Below are positions 1 to 7,016 of a DNA stretch of 8,944 nucleotides, in pieces. Under the pieces are notes generated by a model. It ran no database searches. It saw only the letters and a list, made by a program, of their open reading frames with translations, and had not been told where the DNA came from. This DNA comes from Actinomycetota bacterium (GTDB lineage Bacteria; Actinomycetota; Humimicrobiia; Humimicrobiales; Humimicrobiaceae), in NCBI GenBank assembly GCA_016932375.1, contig JAFGDA010000142.1, forward strand, positions 1 to 8,944, given 5' to 3'. Position numbers and translations under genes: made by a program. The first letter of the stretch is position 1; each line of letters opens with the position of its first letter.

Positions 1-33
1 AAGGGAAGCCAGGGGGATTTAAATTTTTTTTAT
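1..33. repeat. Possible end of an intergenic repeat cut by the window edge
   Basis: The edge carries two purine-rich blocks, AAGGGAAG and AGGGGGATTT, followed by AAA and a run of eight T. G-run/C-run intergenic repeats with ends of the form AGGGGGATTT are common in bacterial genomes and usually fold back on a matching CCCCCT arm. That arm would lie outside the window, so this is a suspicion from composition only. Confidence 0.25.
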
Positions 34-95
34 TGGTAGCATCAATTACATTATTCCATGGCATAACAACCTAAAAATCTTATTGTATATTTTAT

Positions 96-118
96 GATTC
101 CTGGGTTATTCAGGAATC
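96..118 (-). terminator. Perfect 8-bp stem-loop downstream of the polyol dehydrogenase gene
   Basis: GATTCCTG (96-103) and CAGGAATC (111-118) pair perfectly around a 7-base loop, starting 57 bases after the stop at 175. Neither strand has a proper T-run directly after the stem; the minus strand continues ATAAAATATA. It is therefore only a possible transcription terminator. The remaining bases of this 174-base end region hold no gene that I can support. Confidence 0.35.
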
Positions 119-174
119 TTATAGGCAAGCATGCTATGCTGGATGGATTTTTTAATGACTTATCAATTTTACTG

Positions 175-1380
175 TCAATTAATCCGGTAAAGGGCTTTAA
201 TCTCTTCCGAATATTTTTTGCACTTTTCAAATATATCACCGTATTCAGCCTTATTCAGGCCGCATACGTTTATAAGTATATATTCCATACCTTTGCTGAA
301 ATATTCCTCAACAAATTCAATATCCCTGTCAAACATATTTCCTGACTCATCGGTTGCCCTGAAATAAAAACCGCAGGTCAGAACATAAAGGATCCTGTCA
401 ACATCCATATTGTGTTTTATCCCCATTTTTATTGCCCCGACCAGCCTGTCCTCGGGCCCCAGTTTCCTGGGCAGGTCCCTTCCAACCCTGTAAATAGTAT
501 CCCCAAGGGCCTTGTTTTTAAACCTTTTTATGAGATCGTCGATATGTTCCTCAAGATCTTTTTTTGTGAATTCCCCCGGATATTGCCTGAGCAGTATTTC
601 AGCAGACTGCATCATCGTGTTCCTGACCTTTTCACATAATTGCCTTACTTCAAATACCTCATGGATATATACAAAATTCCTGTTGTCAGGGTATCCGAGA
701 TAAGCAGCCGATACATGTCCGAGATTGTGGATGAATAATTTCCTGTCGACCCAAGCCTTCATATTTTCTTTTGGGGCAAGGCCGATAACTTCGGGAATCG
801 GGTTCTTGAAAGCTTTTTTATCGAGAATCAGGGTATTATATGGTTCTGCAAAGATCTGTAATATATCGGCTTTTTTTTCTTCTTCGGTCATTATCGGGAC
901 CATTTTCCCGATACTTGTCTCAACCAGGCCCACCAGTTTTTTTAAGGGATAGCTGCTACCCAGGACTCTTGAAAGCTCCCTTCCGAAAAATTCTGATGCA
1001 TTCCGCATGTTGACAGCTATGATTATATCGAGTGGCAGGTCCCTATTCATTTCGTACCTTCTTAAAAGACCTTCCGCTATCAGGGGGATAATATGGGGCA
1101 GGGCATTGTTTCCCACACAGGAAGATACAATATCTGCTGTGCTTAATTCCCCGGCAACTTTTTCCTTATCCGTTGCGAGGACTCCCCGTACATTTTCCAC
1201 TTTAATTATTTCTTCTTTATCAGCTTTTATTACTACGTTATAGTAGCCCCTACTGTTAAGGGCATCAATTACCGGTTTTACCACATCAATAAAAACAACT
1301 TCATAACCGGATCTGCTGAAAAGCTGGCCTATAAACGAGCGGCCTATATTGCCGGCCCCAAATATTACAATCTTTTTCAT
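175..1380 (-). CDS. mtlD: Mannitol-1-phosphate 5-dehydrogenase-like polyol dehydrogenase
   Basis: The 401-residue protein belongs to the polyol-specific long-chain dehydrogenase family. The N-terminal Rossmann fold opens with VIFGAGNIGRSFIG (5-18), and an acidic residue ends the second strand (FIDV, 30-33), as expected for NAD(H) preference. The wording closely resembles mannitol-1-phosphate 5-dehydrogenase, which interconverts mannitol 1-phosphate and fructose 6-phosphate in the cytoplasm. The catalytic K-x4-N-x2-H pattern is present as K214, N219 and H222 in DRKLFIHNLGHVSAAYLGY, and the C-terminal helical domain is complete. It is slightly longer than the E. coli enzyme (382 residues). The Shine-Dalgarno is weak: AGG about 13 bases before the ATG at 1380. 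No mannitol PTS or regulator is adjacent, so the substrate could be another polyol phosphate or a hexuronate (UxuB/UxaB-type relatives). The family is secure and the exact substrate is not. Confidence 0.8.
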   Translation of the reverse strand: MKKIVIFGAGNIGRSFIGQLFSRSGYEVVFIDVVKPVIDALNSRGYYNVVIKADKEEIIKVENVRGVLATDKEKVAGELSTADIVSSCVGNNALPHIIPLIAEGLLRRYEMNRDLPLDIIIAVNMRNASEFFGRELSRVLGSSYPLKKLVGLVETSIGKMVPIMTEEEKKADILQIFAEPYNTLILDKKAFKNPIPEVIGLAPKENMKAWVDRKLFIHNLGHVSAAYLGYPDNRNFVYIHEVFEVRQLCEKVRNTMMQSAEILLRQYPGEFTKKDLEEHIDDLIKRFKNKALGDTIYRVGRDLPRKLGPEDRLVGAIKMGIKHNMDVDRILYVLTCGFYFRATDESGNMFDRDIEFVEEYFSKGMEYILINVCGLNKAEYGDIFEKCKKYSEEIKALYRIN

Positions 1381-1413
1381 TTAATTGATTTTACCTTTTT
1401 ATGGAAAAGACAA

Positions 1414-1441
1414 ATTATATAAAACCATGATTACAGACCAA
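1414..1441 (-). promoter_or_regulatory. Candidate promoter of the mannitol dehydrogenase-like gene
   Basis: In the 96-base gap after the E1 stop, the minus strand shows TTGGTC (1441-1436), a 16-base spacer and a perfect TATAAT (1419-1414). This would start a transcript with a leader of roughly 25 bases. I see no clear terminator hairpin after the E1 gene, so read-through from E1 is equally possible. Confidence 0.35.
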
Positions 1442-1476
1442 AACTGATGAAAATTGTGCAATCCCTGTTTAAAAGC

Positions 1477-3813
1477 CTATAATTTCTCTTTTACGGTTTT
1501 TACCAGTTTTCCCGCATCAGGCAGGAAAAGCTTCTCAAGATTCTGTGCGGAAGGAGGAATACCATTTGGAGCGCCTAGCCTTAAGACAGGAGTATCCAGC
1601 CAGTCAAAGCACCTCTCCTGTATCTGTGCAATTATCTCACACATGAAACCGCCCTGTTCAACTTCCTGGGCGGTTACCACAGCTTTTCCCGTCTTTTTAA
1701 CTGATGAGATAATTGTGTCAATATCGAGAGGTATAAGTGTCCTTATATCAATGACCTCTGCGGATATTCCATCTTTTTCAAGTATGGCTGCTGCTTTTAA
1801 AGATTCTTCAACCATATAGGACCAGCAGATAATACTGATGTCTTTCCCTTCCCTCAAAACATTTGCACTGCCTATCGGGACAAGGTATTCTTCTTCGGGC
1901 ACTACACCAGGGCTATTATATATGAGCTGCTGTTCAAAAAACACCACAGGGTTACTATCCCTTATTGCAGATTTCAGCAGGCCCTTAAAATCATAGGGAG
2001 TTGCAGGAGCCACGACCTTAAGGCCGGGTATATGGGTTGTAAGTGCTTCAAGGGACTGGGAGTGCTGACCTGCATAACCCTTTCCTCCCCCTATGGTTGT
2101 ACGGAGAACCATTGGCACGCTTATCTGCCCACCCGACATATAACTCCATTTTGCGGCCTGGTTCCCTAACTGGTCAAGAGATTGCATGATAAAGTCATTA
2201 TACATTATTTCAACAACCGGCCTGAGTCCAGTCATCGCCATCCCGACGGCCATTCCTGTCATACCGGCTTCGGATATGGAAACATTGAATACCCTTTCCC
2301 TGCCAAAAGCTGCCAGCAGGTCATTTGTAACCCCGAATGCCCCGCCATAATCCGCTATATCTTCTCCAAAAATGATTACCCTTGCATCGCGAGCCATTTC
2401 CTCCATAAGTGCTTCCCTTACTGCAATCCGCGCATTTATCCTTCCCTGTTCATCCCTTTTGTATGCAGGAAGCTTGCCCGGAAGCTTCGGGTTTGAATAT
2501 TCTCTGGGGACAGGTTCTACGGCTTTTTCAGAAAACAGGTATTTAAGCATGGTCTCATCCCCCGGGTATTCAGCAGCTGCCGCAAATTTTGCCATTTCTG
2601 CATTGCGTTCATAAACTTTCTTTTCAAGGGCTTTTATTTCCTTATCAGTTATCCTGCCACCCTGCGACCCGGGGAATTCTGCACTGACAAGCTTGCTTTC
2701 AAAGGTTGATATGGCATCCCTTACCCTCCATGCTGCCAGCTCTTCCCTGTCACGGTAGGTAAGTGGATCAGACAAACTGTGCCCCTTATAACGGTATGTC
2801 ATAAATTCAATCAGGACCGGTCCGGCTCCCTTATCAATCAAAGCCTTCGACCTTATGACAGAGTCCCTTACTGCAAGTACGTCCATGCCGTCAACTACTT
2901 CCGCATGCATAAGGTCCATGTCAAATCCTGCGGCTCTCCTTGCAAGAAAATCAACCCCCGTTATCTCTCCAAGCTCCTGGCCGGACATGGCATACTGGTT
3001 ATTCACTATGCCAAATATTATAGGCACCCCTGCCTTTTTCCCCATAAGGCCATTTTTAAACTGTGCCATTGAGGCAAGGTTCAGCGATTCAAGAACCACA
3101 CCGTTTGAATATGAGCCATCACCCGCAAGACAGAGAACAAGTGATTTTTCATCCCTGTACCTTAAGGAAACAGCCGCGCCCGCTGCGATGGGTATATGCC
3201 CGCCAACTATTGCATTTGCCCCAAGGTGTCCCAGTTCAAAATCAGCAATATGCATACCTCCTCCAACACCTCTGCAATAGCCGTGCTCTTTTCCAAACAA
3301 TTCAGCTATCATCCTGTAGGTGTGTATTTTTAATGCTTTTTCCTCAAGTTCCTCTCTTGAATCACTTCCGGAAACACTTTCATTTACTGCATCAAGGTAC
3401 TCTTTTCTCCTTGAAAGCAGCTCTCCCAGGCTCTCATCGCTGGAAAGTTTAATAAAAGAAAACCCCTTGGCCATTGCATCGCCATGGCCCCTGTGGGAGC
3501 TTGTGATATAACCATTCAAACCGAGTGAAGATACTGCTCCTGCAGCAGTAGCTTCCTGACCGATAGAAAGATGGGTTGGCCCTACATAGTCAAAATCAGG
3601 CAGGGGCTTGTATATTCCCGCCTTTATCCCTACAAGCATATCCTCAAGAGTCCTTATCATATACATAAGTTCAAGAAGATCCAGGGCTTCCTTACGTGTA
3701 AGCCCTTCCTTTATTTCATCATCTATGGTTTTCCCATAGCTGCAGATGGGAATTGTCTTGAATTTTATTGAATCTTTTTTGCACTCGAACACTGATTTTA
3801 TCTCTTTGACCAT
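1477..3813 (-). CDS. Fused alpha-beta E1 component of a thiamine-diphosphate 2-oxoacid dehydrogenase
   Basis: The 778-residue protein joins an E1-alpha-like half (about 38-430) to an E1-beta-like half (about 455-775). The alpha half has HLSIGQEA (81-88), SHRGHGDAMAKG (106-117), GYCRGVGGGMHIAD (178-191), the ThDP/metal motif GDG (231-233) with VNN at 270-272, and YRYKGHSLSDP (340-350), the conserved loop that is phosphorylated in mitochondrial E1. The beta half has FGEDIADYGGAFG (482-494) with the probable ThDP-activating glutamate E484, SEAGMTGMAVGMA, GQHSQS (582-587) and a transketolase C-terminal domain from about 645. Such enzymes decarboxylate a 2-oxoacid (pyruvate, branched-chain 2-oxoacids) or cleave acetoin, and pass the acyl group to lipoyl-E2. 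Substrate cannot be decided, and no E2 or E3 gene is in the window. Residues about 117-163 are an insertion absent from typical E1-alpha. AGGAGAGG just before the ATG supports the start. Confidence 0.88.
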   Translation of the reverse strand: MVKEIKSVFECKKDSIKFKTIPICSYGKTIDDEIKEGLTRKEALDLLELMYMIRTLEDMLVGIKAGIYKPLPDFDYVGPTHLSIGQEATAAGAVSSLGLNGYITSSHRGHGDAMAKGFSFIKLSSDESLGELLSRRKEYLDAVNESVSGSDSREELEEKALKIHTYRMIAELFGKEHGYCRGVGGGMHIADFELGHLGANAIVGGHIPIAAGAAVSLRYRDEKSLVLCLAGDGSYSNGVVLESLNLASMAQFKNGLMGKKAGVPIIFGIVNNQYAMSGQELGEITGVDFLARRAAGFDMDLMHAEVVDGMDVLAVRDSVIRSKALIDKGAGPVLIEFMTYRYKGHSLSDPLTYRDREELAAWRVRDAISTFESKLVSAEFPGSQGGRITDKEIKALEKKVYERNAEMAKFAAAAEYPGDETMLKYLFSEKAVEPVPREYSNPKLPGKLPAYKRDEQGRINARIAVREALMEEMARDARVIIFGEDIADYGGAFGVTNDLLAAFGRERVFNVSISEAGMTGMAVGMAMTGLRPVVEIMYNDFIMQSLDQLGNQAAKWSYMSGGQISVPMVLRTTIGGGKGYAGQHSQSLEALTTHIPGLKVVAPATPYDFKGLLKSAIRDSNPVVFFEQQLIYNSPGVVPEEEYLVPIGSANVLREGKDISIICWSYMVEESLKAAAILEKDGISAEVIDIRTLIPLDIDTIISSVKKTGKAVVTAQEVEQGGFMCEIIAQIQERCFDWLDTPVLRLGAPNGIPPSAQNLEKLFLPDAGKLVKTVKEKL

Positions 3814-3815
3814 GA

Positions 3816-3823
3816 CCTCTCCT
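3816..3823 (-). promoter_or_regulatory. Ribosome binding site of the E1 gene
   Basis: AGGAGAGG on the minus strand lies 2 bases before the ATG at 3813, with its AGGAG core 5 bases away. No earlier in-frame start has comparable support. Confidence 0.65.
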
Positions 3824-3855
3824 AATAATTATTAATTTACTTTTCTTCCATTTAC

Positions 3856-3884
3856 ATTATAAGTTTTACCTGAAATACCTGAAA
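3856..3884 (-). promoter_or_regulatory. Candidate proximal promoter for the E1 gene
   Basis: A perfect TATAAT (3861-3856, minus strand) lies 43 bases upstream of the E1 start codon. The hexamer 17 bases further up is TTTCAG, a poor -35 that falls inside the repeated half-site. A strong -10 with a weak -35 overlapped by repeats is typical of regulated promoters. This is inference from pattern only. Confidence 0.35.
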
Positions 3885-3903
3885 TGTTGATCCTGGTTTC
3901 AGG
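3868..3903. repeat. Operator-like cluster of CCTGAAA / TTTCAGG repeats
   Basis: On the plus strand ACCTGAAAT occurs twice in perfect tandem (3868-3876 and 3877-3885). TTTCAGG at 3897-3903 forms an inverted repeat with the second copy, across a 12-base spacer. The three half-sites lie just upstream of the E1 gene, and the second copy overlaps the expected -35 position of the proximal TATAAT. That arrangement suits a regulator binding site. It could also be a small RNA hairpin if transcription starts at the distal promoter. No regulator gene is present in the window. Confidence 0.45.
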
Positions 3904-3916
3904 AGCACAACAGCAT

Positions 3917-3945
3917 ATATTATGCCATATCAGGATAAATATCAA
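3917..3945 (-). promoter_or_regulatory. Candidate distal promoter for the E1 gene
   Basis: On the minus strand TTGATA (3945-3940) is followed after 17 bases by TAATAT (3922-3917). This resembles a sigma-70-type -35/-10 pair: 5/6 and 4/6 matches, ideal spacing. The region is AT-rich, so a chance match is possible. Confidence 0.3.
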
Positions 3946-3966
3946 ATATTAATTAACGCATGCAAA

Positions 3967-4002
3967 CATCTAAAATTTTGTGATAAAGATAAATTTTAGA
4001 TG
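3967..4002 (-). terminator. 12-bp stem-loop downstream of leuS
   Basis: CATCTAAAATTT (3967-3978) and AAATTTTAGATG (3991-4002) are perfect inverted repeats around a 12-base loop, starting 26 bases after the leuS stop. Read on the minus strand the stem is followed only by TTTGC, and the stem is AT-rich. It is therefore a weak candidate intrinsic terminator or a transcript-end protecting hairpin. Its position at the end of a long operon supports that reading. Confidence 0.5.
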
Positions 4003-4027
4003 CTTTCATAACACATAAATTATAGTT

Positions 4028-6547
4028 TTACCTGACAACCACATTGACAAGCTTTTTAGGCACTGTGATGACCTTTACTATCTTTCTGCCTTCCGTGAAT
4101 TTTTTTACTTTACCGGAAGCAAGAGCTGCCTTTTCCATCTCTTCCACAGAAATATCCGCAGGAAGTTCTGCCCTGTCCCTTAATTTCCCGTTCACCTGGA
4201 ACACTATTGTTAAAAACTCCTCTTTTGCCATTTCCGGATCGTAATCCGGCCAGGGCACCCGGTGGATACTTGCAGTGTTACCTGCCTCCATCCATAATTT
4301 TTCGGTTATAAAAGGAGCTATTGGAGATAAAACCAAAAGAAGTTTAATTGTGACTTCTTTTACAATAGCAACATTCTTCCTTTCTTCCGGCACTTCATCC
4401 CTGTATTTGCAGGCAAGATTTACAAGTTCCATTATGGCACTTATGGCAGTATTGAAATTAAACCTTTCCAGTATATCTGCGGTAACTTTTTTTATGGTGC
4501 GGTGTAGCTTGCCCATGAGTTCCTTTTCCCGGTCACCCGGCAACCTGGCTGCAGTGCCTCTGGTATAGCCAGCTTTCTTTATGGTTCCAATATTATCATT
4601 TATCAGTCTCCAGAACCTTCCGAGGAACCTGTATGAACCTTCAGCCCCACTGTCACTCCAATCCACAGGGCTGTCGGCAGGACCCATAAAAAGTATATAC
4701 AGCCTCAATGTATCGGCACCATATTTATTGTATATTTCAGATGGATTTACGATATTGCCCTTTGATTTTGACATTTTGGCGCCACCAAGGTTTACCACGC
4801 CGTGGGGAAAATAATTGTTGTATGGTTCCCTGAATTTTACCAGCCCCCTGTCAAAAAGAGCCTTTGTAAAAAAACGTGAATATATAAGGTGCATGGTTGC
4901 ATGCTCAATCCCTCCCACATACTGGTCAACCGGCATCCAGTAGTCAACTTCGGCACTGTCAAAAGCCGCCCTATCATCATGGGGGCTGCAGTATCTTAGA
5001 AAATACCAGGAGGAGCATACAAAAGTGTCCATTGTATCGGTCTCCCTCCTTGCCGGCCCCCCACAGGAAGGGCAGGCCGTATTTACAAAATCATCGCAAT
5101 AGGCAAGCGGGGAAAGCCCTGTGGGCCTGAAATCCACATTATATGGCAGAAGTACCGGAAGATCCTTTTCGGGTACCGGGACAGTGCCACAGCGGTCACA
5201 GTATACTATTGGAATCGGGGCGCCCCAGTACCTCTGCCTGGAAATCAACCAGTCACGGAGCCTGAAATTAACCTCAAACCTTCCTTTTTCCCTTTTCTCC
5301 AGCAAACTTGTTACTTCCTTCATGCCTTTTACCGACTCAAGGCCGTTAAACTGTCCTGAATTGACCATGAACCCCTCACCGGTATAAGCGCTGCCAGTAT
5401 TTTCATGAACAATTCCGTCAGGTGATATTACCTCCCTTATGGGTATATTGTATTTTTTTGCAAATTCGAAGTCCCTCTGGTCGTGGGCCGGTACCGCCAT
5501 AATCGCACCGGTGCCATATTCAAGAAGTACGTAATTGGCTATCCAGACCGGGACTTTTTCCCCGCTTAATGGATTTATGACAAACCTTCCCGTAAAACAT
5601 CCTATCTTTTCTGTTTCGGCATCCCCTCTTTCCGTTTCACTCTGTCCTGATATAAGCTTTTTAACCCTGCTTACTTCCTTTATGTATTCATCACCCACCA
5701 CTATGCTTTCAACCAGCGGGTGTTCCGGTGCAAGTATAAAAAAGGTTGCCCCAAAAAGCGTATCGGGCCTTGTGGTAAAGACAGGAACCGTAACATCGCT
5801 GCCTTTACAATCTTTTCCGTAAAGGCTGAAGTCAATGACAGCCCCTTCGCTCCTTCCTATCCAGTTCCTCTGGATGGTGAGCACCCTTTCCGGCCACCCA
5901 TCCTTTATAATCTCCATATCGTCAAGCAGCCTCTGGGCATAGCCTGTTATTTTGAAAAACCACTGGGACAGCACTTTTTTTTCAACCGGACTGCTGCACC
6001 TCTCGCACCTGCCTGAAATCACCTGTTCATTTGCAAGGACCGTCTGGCATGAACCACACCAGTTTACCGGCGCTTCCTTTTTTTCAGCCAGCCCCATCCC
6101 ATAAAGGACCAGGAACAGCCACTGGGTCCACCTGTAATATCCAGGTTCCGAAGTTATGATTTCCGAGCTGAAATCATAACTCATGCCCATTCTCTTTAAG
6201 GCGGTTCTCATTTTTTCAATATTGCTCATGGTGCTTTCCTTTGGATGTATCCCGTTTTTAATGGCTGCGTTTTCCGCGGGAAGCCCGAAGGCATCAAAAC
6301 CAATGGGATGCAGGACATTCTTACCTTTTCTTGACATCACCCTTGCTATCACATCACCGATTGTATAATTCCGGGCATGGCCCATGTGGGGTTCACCAGA
6401 AGGATACGGAAACATTTCAAGCATATAGAACTTGGGGTCGCTTTTTTTTGATTTCAGGGAAAAAATCTTTTCCTTTTCCCATTTTTGCAGGATTTCTTCC
6501 TCTATAACGGAGGCATCATATTTCTTAAGGTTCTCTCTACGTCTCAA
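4028..6547 (-). CDS. leuS: Leucyl-tRNA synthetase
   Basis: This class Ia aminoacyl-tRNA synthetase charges tRNA-Leu in the cytoplasm. The 839-residue length is normal for a bacterial LeuRS and the chain looks intact. Visible elements in order: the HIGH signature as HMGH (54-57); a first zinc-type knuckle C164/C167/C181/C184; the CP1 editing domain with TTRPDTLFG (258-266) and AVPAHDQRDFEF (351-362), which keeps the aspartate (D356) of the editing pocket; a second four-cysteine group C450/C453/C492/C495; the leucine-specific region around DTMDTFVCSSWYFLRY; KMSKS (591-595); an anticodon-binding helical domain from about 640; and the C-terminal domain with FQVNGKLRD near 783-791. The start is TTG at 6547, chosen because GAGGAAG lies 4 bases upstream and no Met precedes residue 42. 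It overlaps the end of rsfS by 11 bases, so it probably belongs to the same transcript. No T-box leader is possible at this junction. Confidence 0.97.
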   Translation of the reverse strand: MRRRENLKKYDASVIEEEILQKWEKEKIFSLKSKKSDPKFYMLEMFPYPSGEPHMGHARNYTIGDVIARVMSRKGKNVLHPIGFDAFGLPAENAAIKNGIHPKESTMSNIEKMRTALKRMGMSYDFSSEIITSEPGYYRWTQWLFLVLYGMGLAEKKEAPVNWCGSCQTVLANEQVISGRCERCSSPVEKKVLSQWFFKITGYAQRLLDDMEIIKDGWPERVLTIQRNWIGRSEGAVIDFSLYGKDCKGSDVTVPVFTTRPDTLFGATFFILAPEHPLVESIVVGDEYIKEVSRVKKLISGQSETERGDAETEKIGCFTGRFVINPLSGEKVPVWIANYVLLEYGTGAIMAVPAHDQRDFEFAKKYNIPIREVISPDGIVHENTGSAYTGEGFMVNSGQFNGLESVKGMKEVTSLLEKREKGRFEVNFRLRDWLISRQRYWGAPIPIVYCDRCGTVPVPEKDLPVLLPYNVDFRPTGLSPLAYCDDFVNTACPSCGGPARRETDTMDTFVCSSWYFLRYCSPHDDRAAFDSAEVDYWMPVDQYVGGIEHATMHLIYSRFFTKALFDRGLVKFREPYNNYFPHGVVNLGGAKMSKSKGNIVNPSEIYNKYGADTLRLYILFMGPADSPVDWSDSGAEGSYRFLGRFWRLINDNIGTIKKAGYTRGTAARLPGDREKELMGKLHRTIKKVTADILERFNFNTAISAIMELVNLACKYRDEVPEERKNVAIVKEVTIKLLLVLSPIAPFITEKLWMEAGNTASIHRVPWPDYDPEMAKEEFLTIVFQVNGKLRDRAELPADISVEEMEKAALASGKVKKFTEGRKIVKVITVPKKLVNVVVR

Positions 6548-7016
6548 AGTGCTTCCTCTCAGAGCCCGGACCGATCTCCGGCTTGTTTGTTTTTTTCCAC
6601 TTTATTTCTTTTGAATCTTTCCACAGTCTTTCCAGGTCATAAAACTGCCTTAATTCTTCCGTGAATATGTGGATCACGAAATCGTCATAATCAATAAGTA
6701 TCCAGTTTCCATCGGCAGTACCATCTATGTTTAAGGGGTACATCTTTTTCTTCTTGAGCCTGAAGCATATCTCTTCTTCTATCCTTCTTGTAAGCCTCGT
6801 ATTCCGTGCACTTATGATTATAAAGTAATCGGTGATTATCAGCCGGGAGCTCATATCAAGGATTTTTATATAACCGGCATTTTTCTCATCCGCAATGTCT
6901 GCAACTTCCCTTACTATTGTCAGGATCTTCTTCCTATATTTTTCCCCAGGATCTACTGGAACATGATTATCTATTTTACCCCTGCCTTTTATCCGGCTTT
7001 CATTTTTATCTGTCAC
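6537..7016 (-). CDS. rsfS: Ribosomal silencing factor RsfS
   Basis: This is a 159-residue cytoplasmic protein of the RsfS/YbeB/Iojap family. The family binds ribosomal protein uL14 on the large subunit and blocks subunit joining when nutrients are short. The conserved core spans about 28-133: ILDMSSRLIITDYFIIISA (52-70), then a helix with several arginines (RNTRLTRRIEEEI), then DGNWILIDYDDFVIHIF (102-118) and FYDLERLW (125-132). The GTG at 7016 is the only plausible start, because the next Met falls at residue 55 inside the core. GTGA forms a 4-base overlap with the LCP stop. The only nearby Shine-Dalgarno (AGGAAGT, 7031-7037) is 14 bases away, so initiation probably depends on translational coupling. 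The protein is longer than most family members (about 105-130 residues), with a charged N-terminal extension of about 27 residues and a Lys-rich tail of about 25. The tail overlaps leuS. Confidence 0.93.
   Translation of the reverse strand: MTDKNESRIKGRGKIDNHVPVDPGEKYRKKILTIVREVADIADEKNAGYIKILDMSSRLIITDYFIIISARNTRLTRRIEEEICFRLKKKKMYPLNIDGTADGNWILIDYDDFVIHIFTEELRQFYDLERLWKDSKEIKWKKTNKPEIGPGSERKHFET
6552..6558 (-). promoter_or_regulatory. Ribosome binding site supporting the TTG start of leuS
   Basis: GAGGAAG on the minus strand sits 4 bases before the TTG at 6547 and inside the last codons of rsfS. It supports this non-ATG start, since no ATG or GTG closer to the conserved N-terminus fits. 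Confidence 0.65.

Noticed and set aside
51..345. Small open frames on both strands near the window start (51-239 minus, 94-345 plus)
   Set aside because: They overlap the end of the polyol dehydrogenase gene or the stem-loop, show no ribosome binding site and encode no recognisable protein.
2855..3280. A 141-codon plus-strand open frame opposite the E1 gene
   Set aside because: It is antisense to highly conserved E1-alpha motifs. The peptide is Pro/Ser-rich, low in organisation and overlaps another shadow frame.
3814..4027. Possible T-box, riboswitch or small RNA gene in the leuS-E1 gap
   Set aside because: No T-box consensus (AGGGUGGNACCGCG-like), no riboswitch core and no terminator-flanked compact unit is visible. 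The hairpin and the repeats are better explained as terminator and operator elements.
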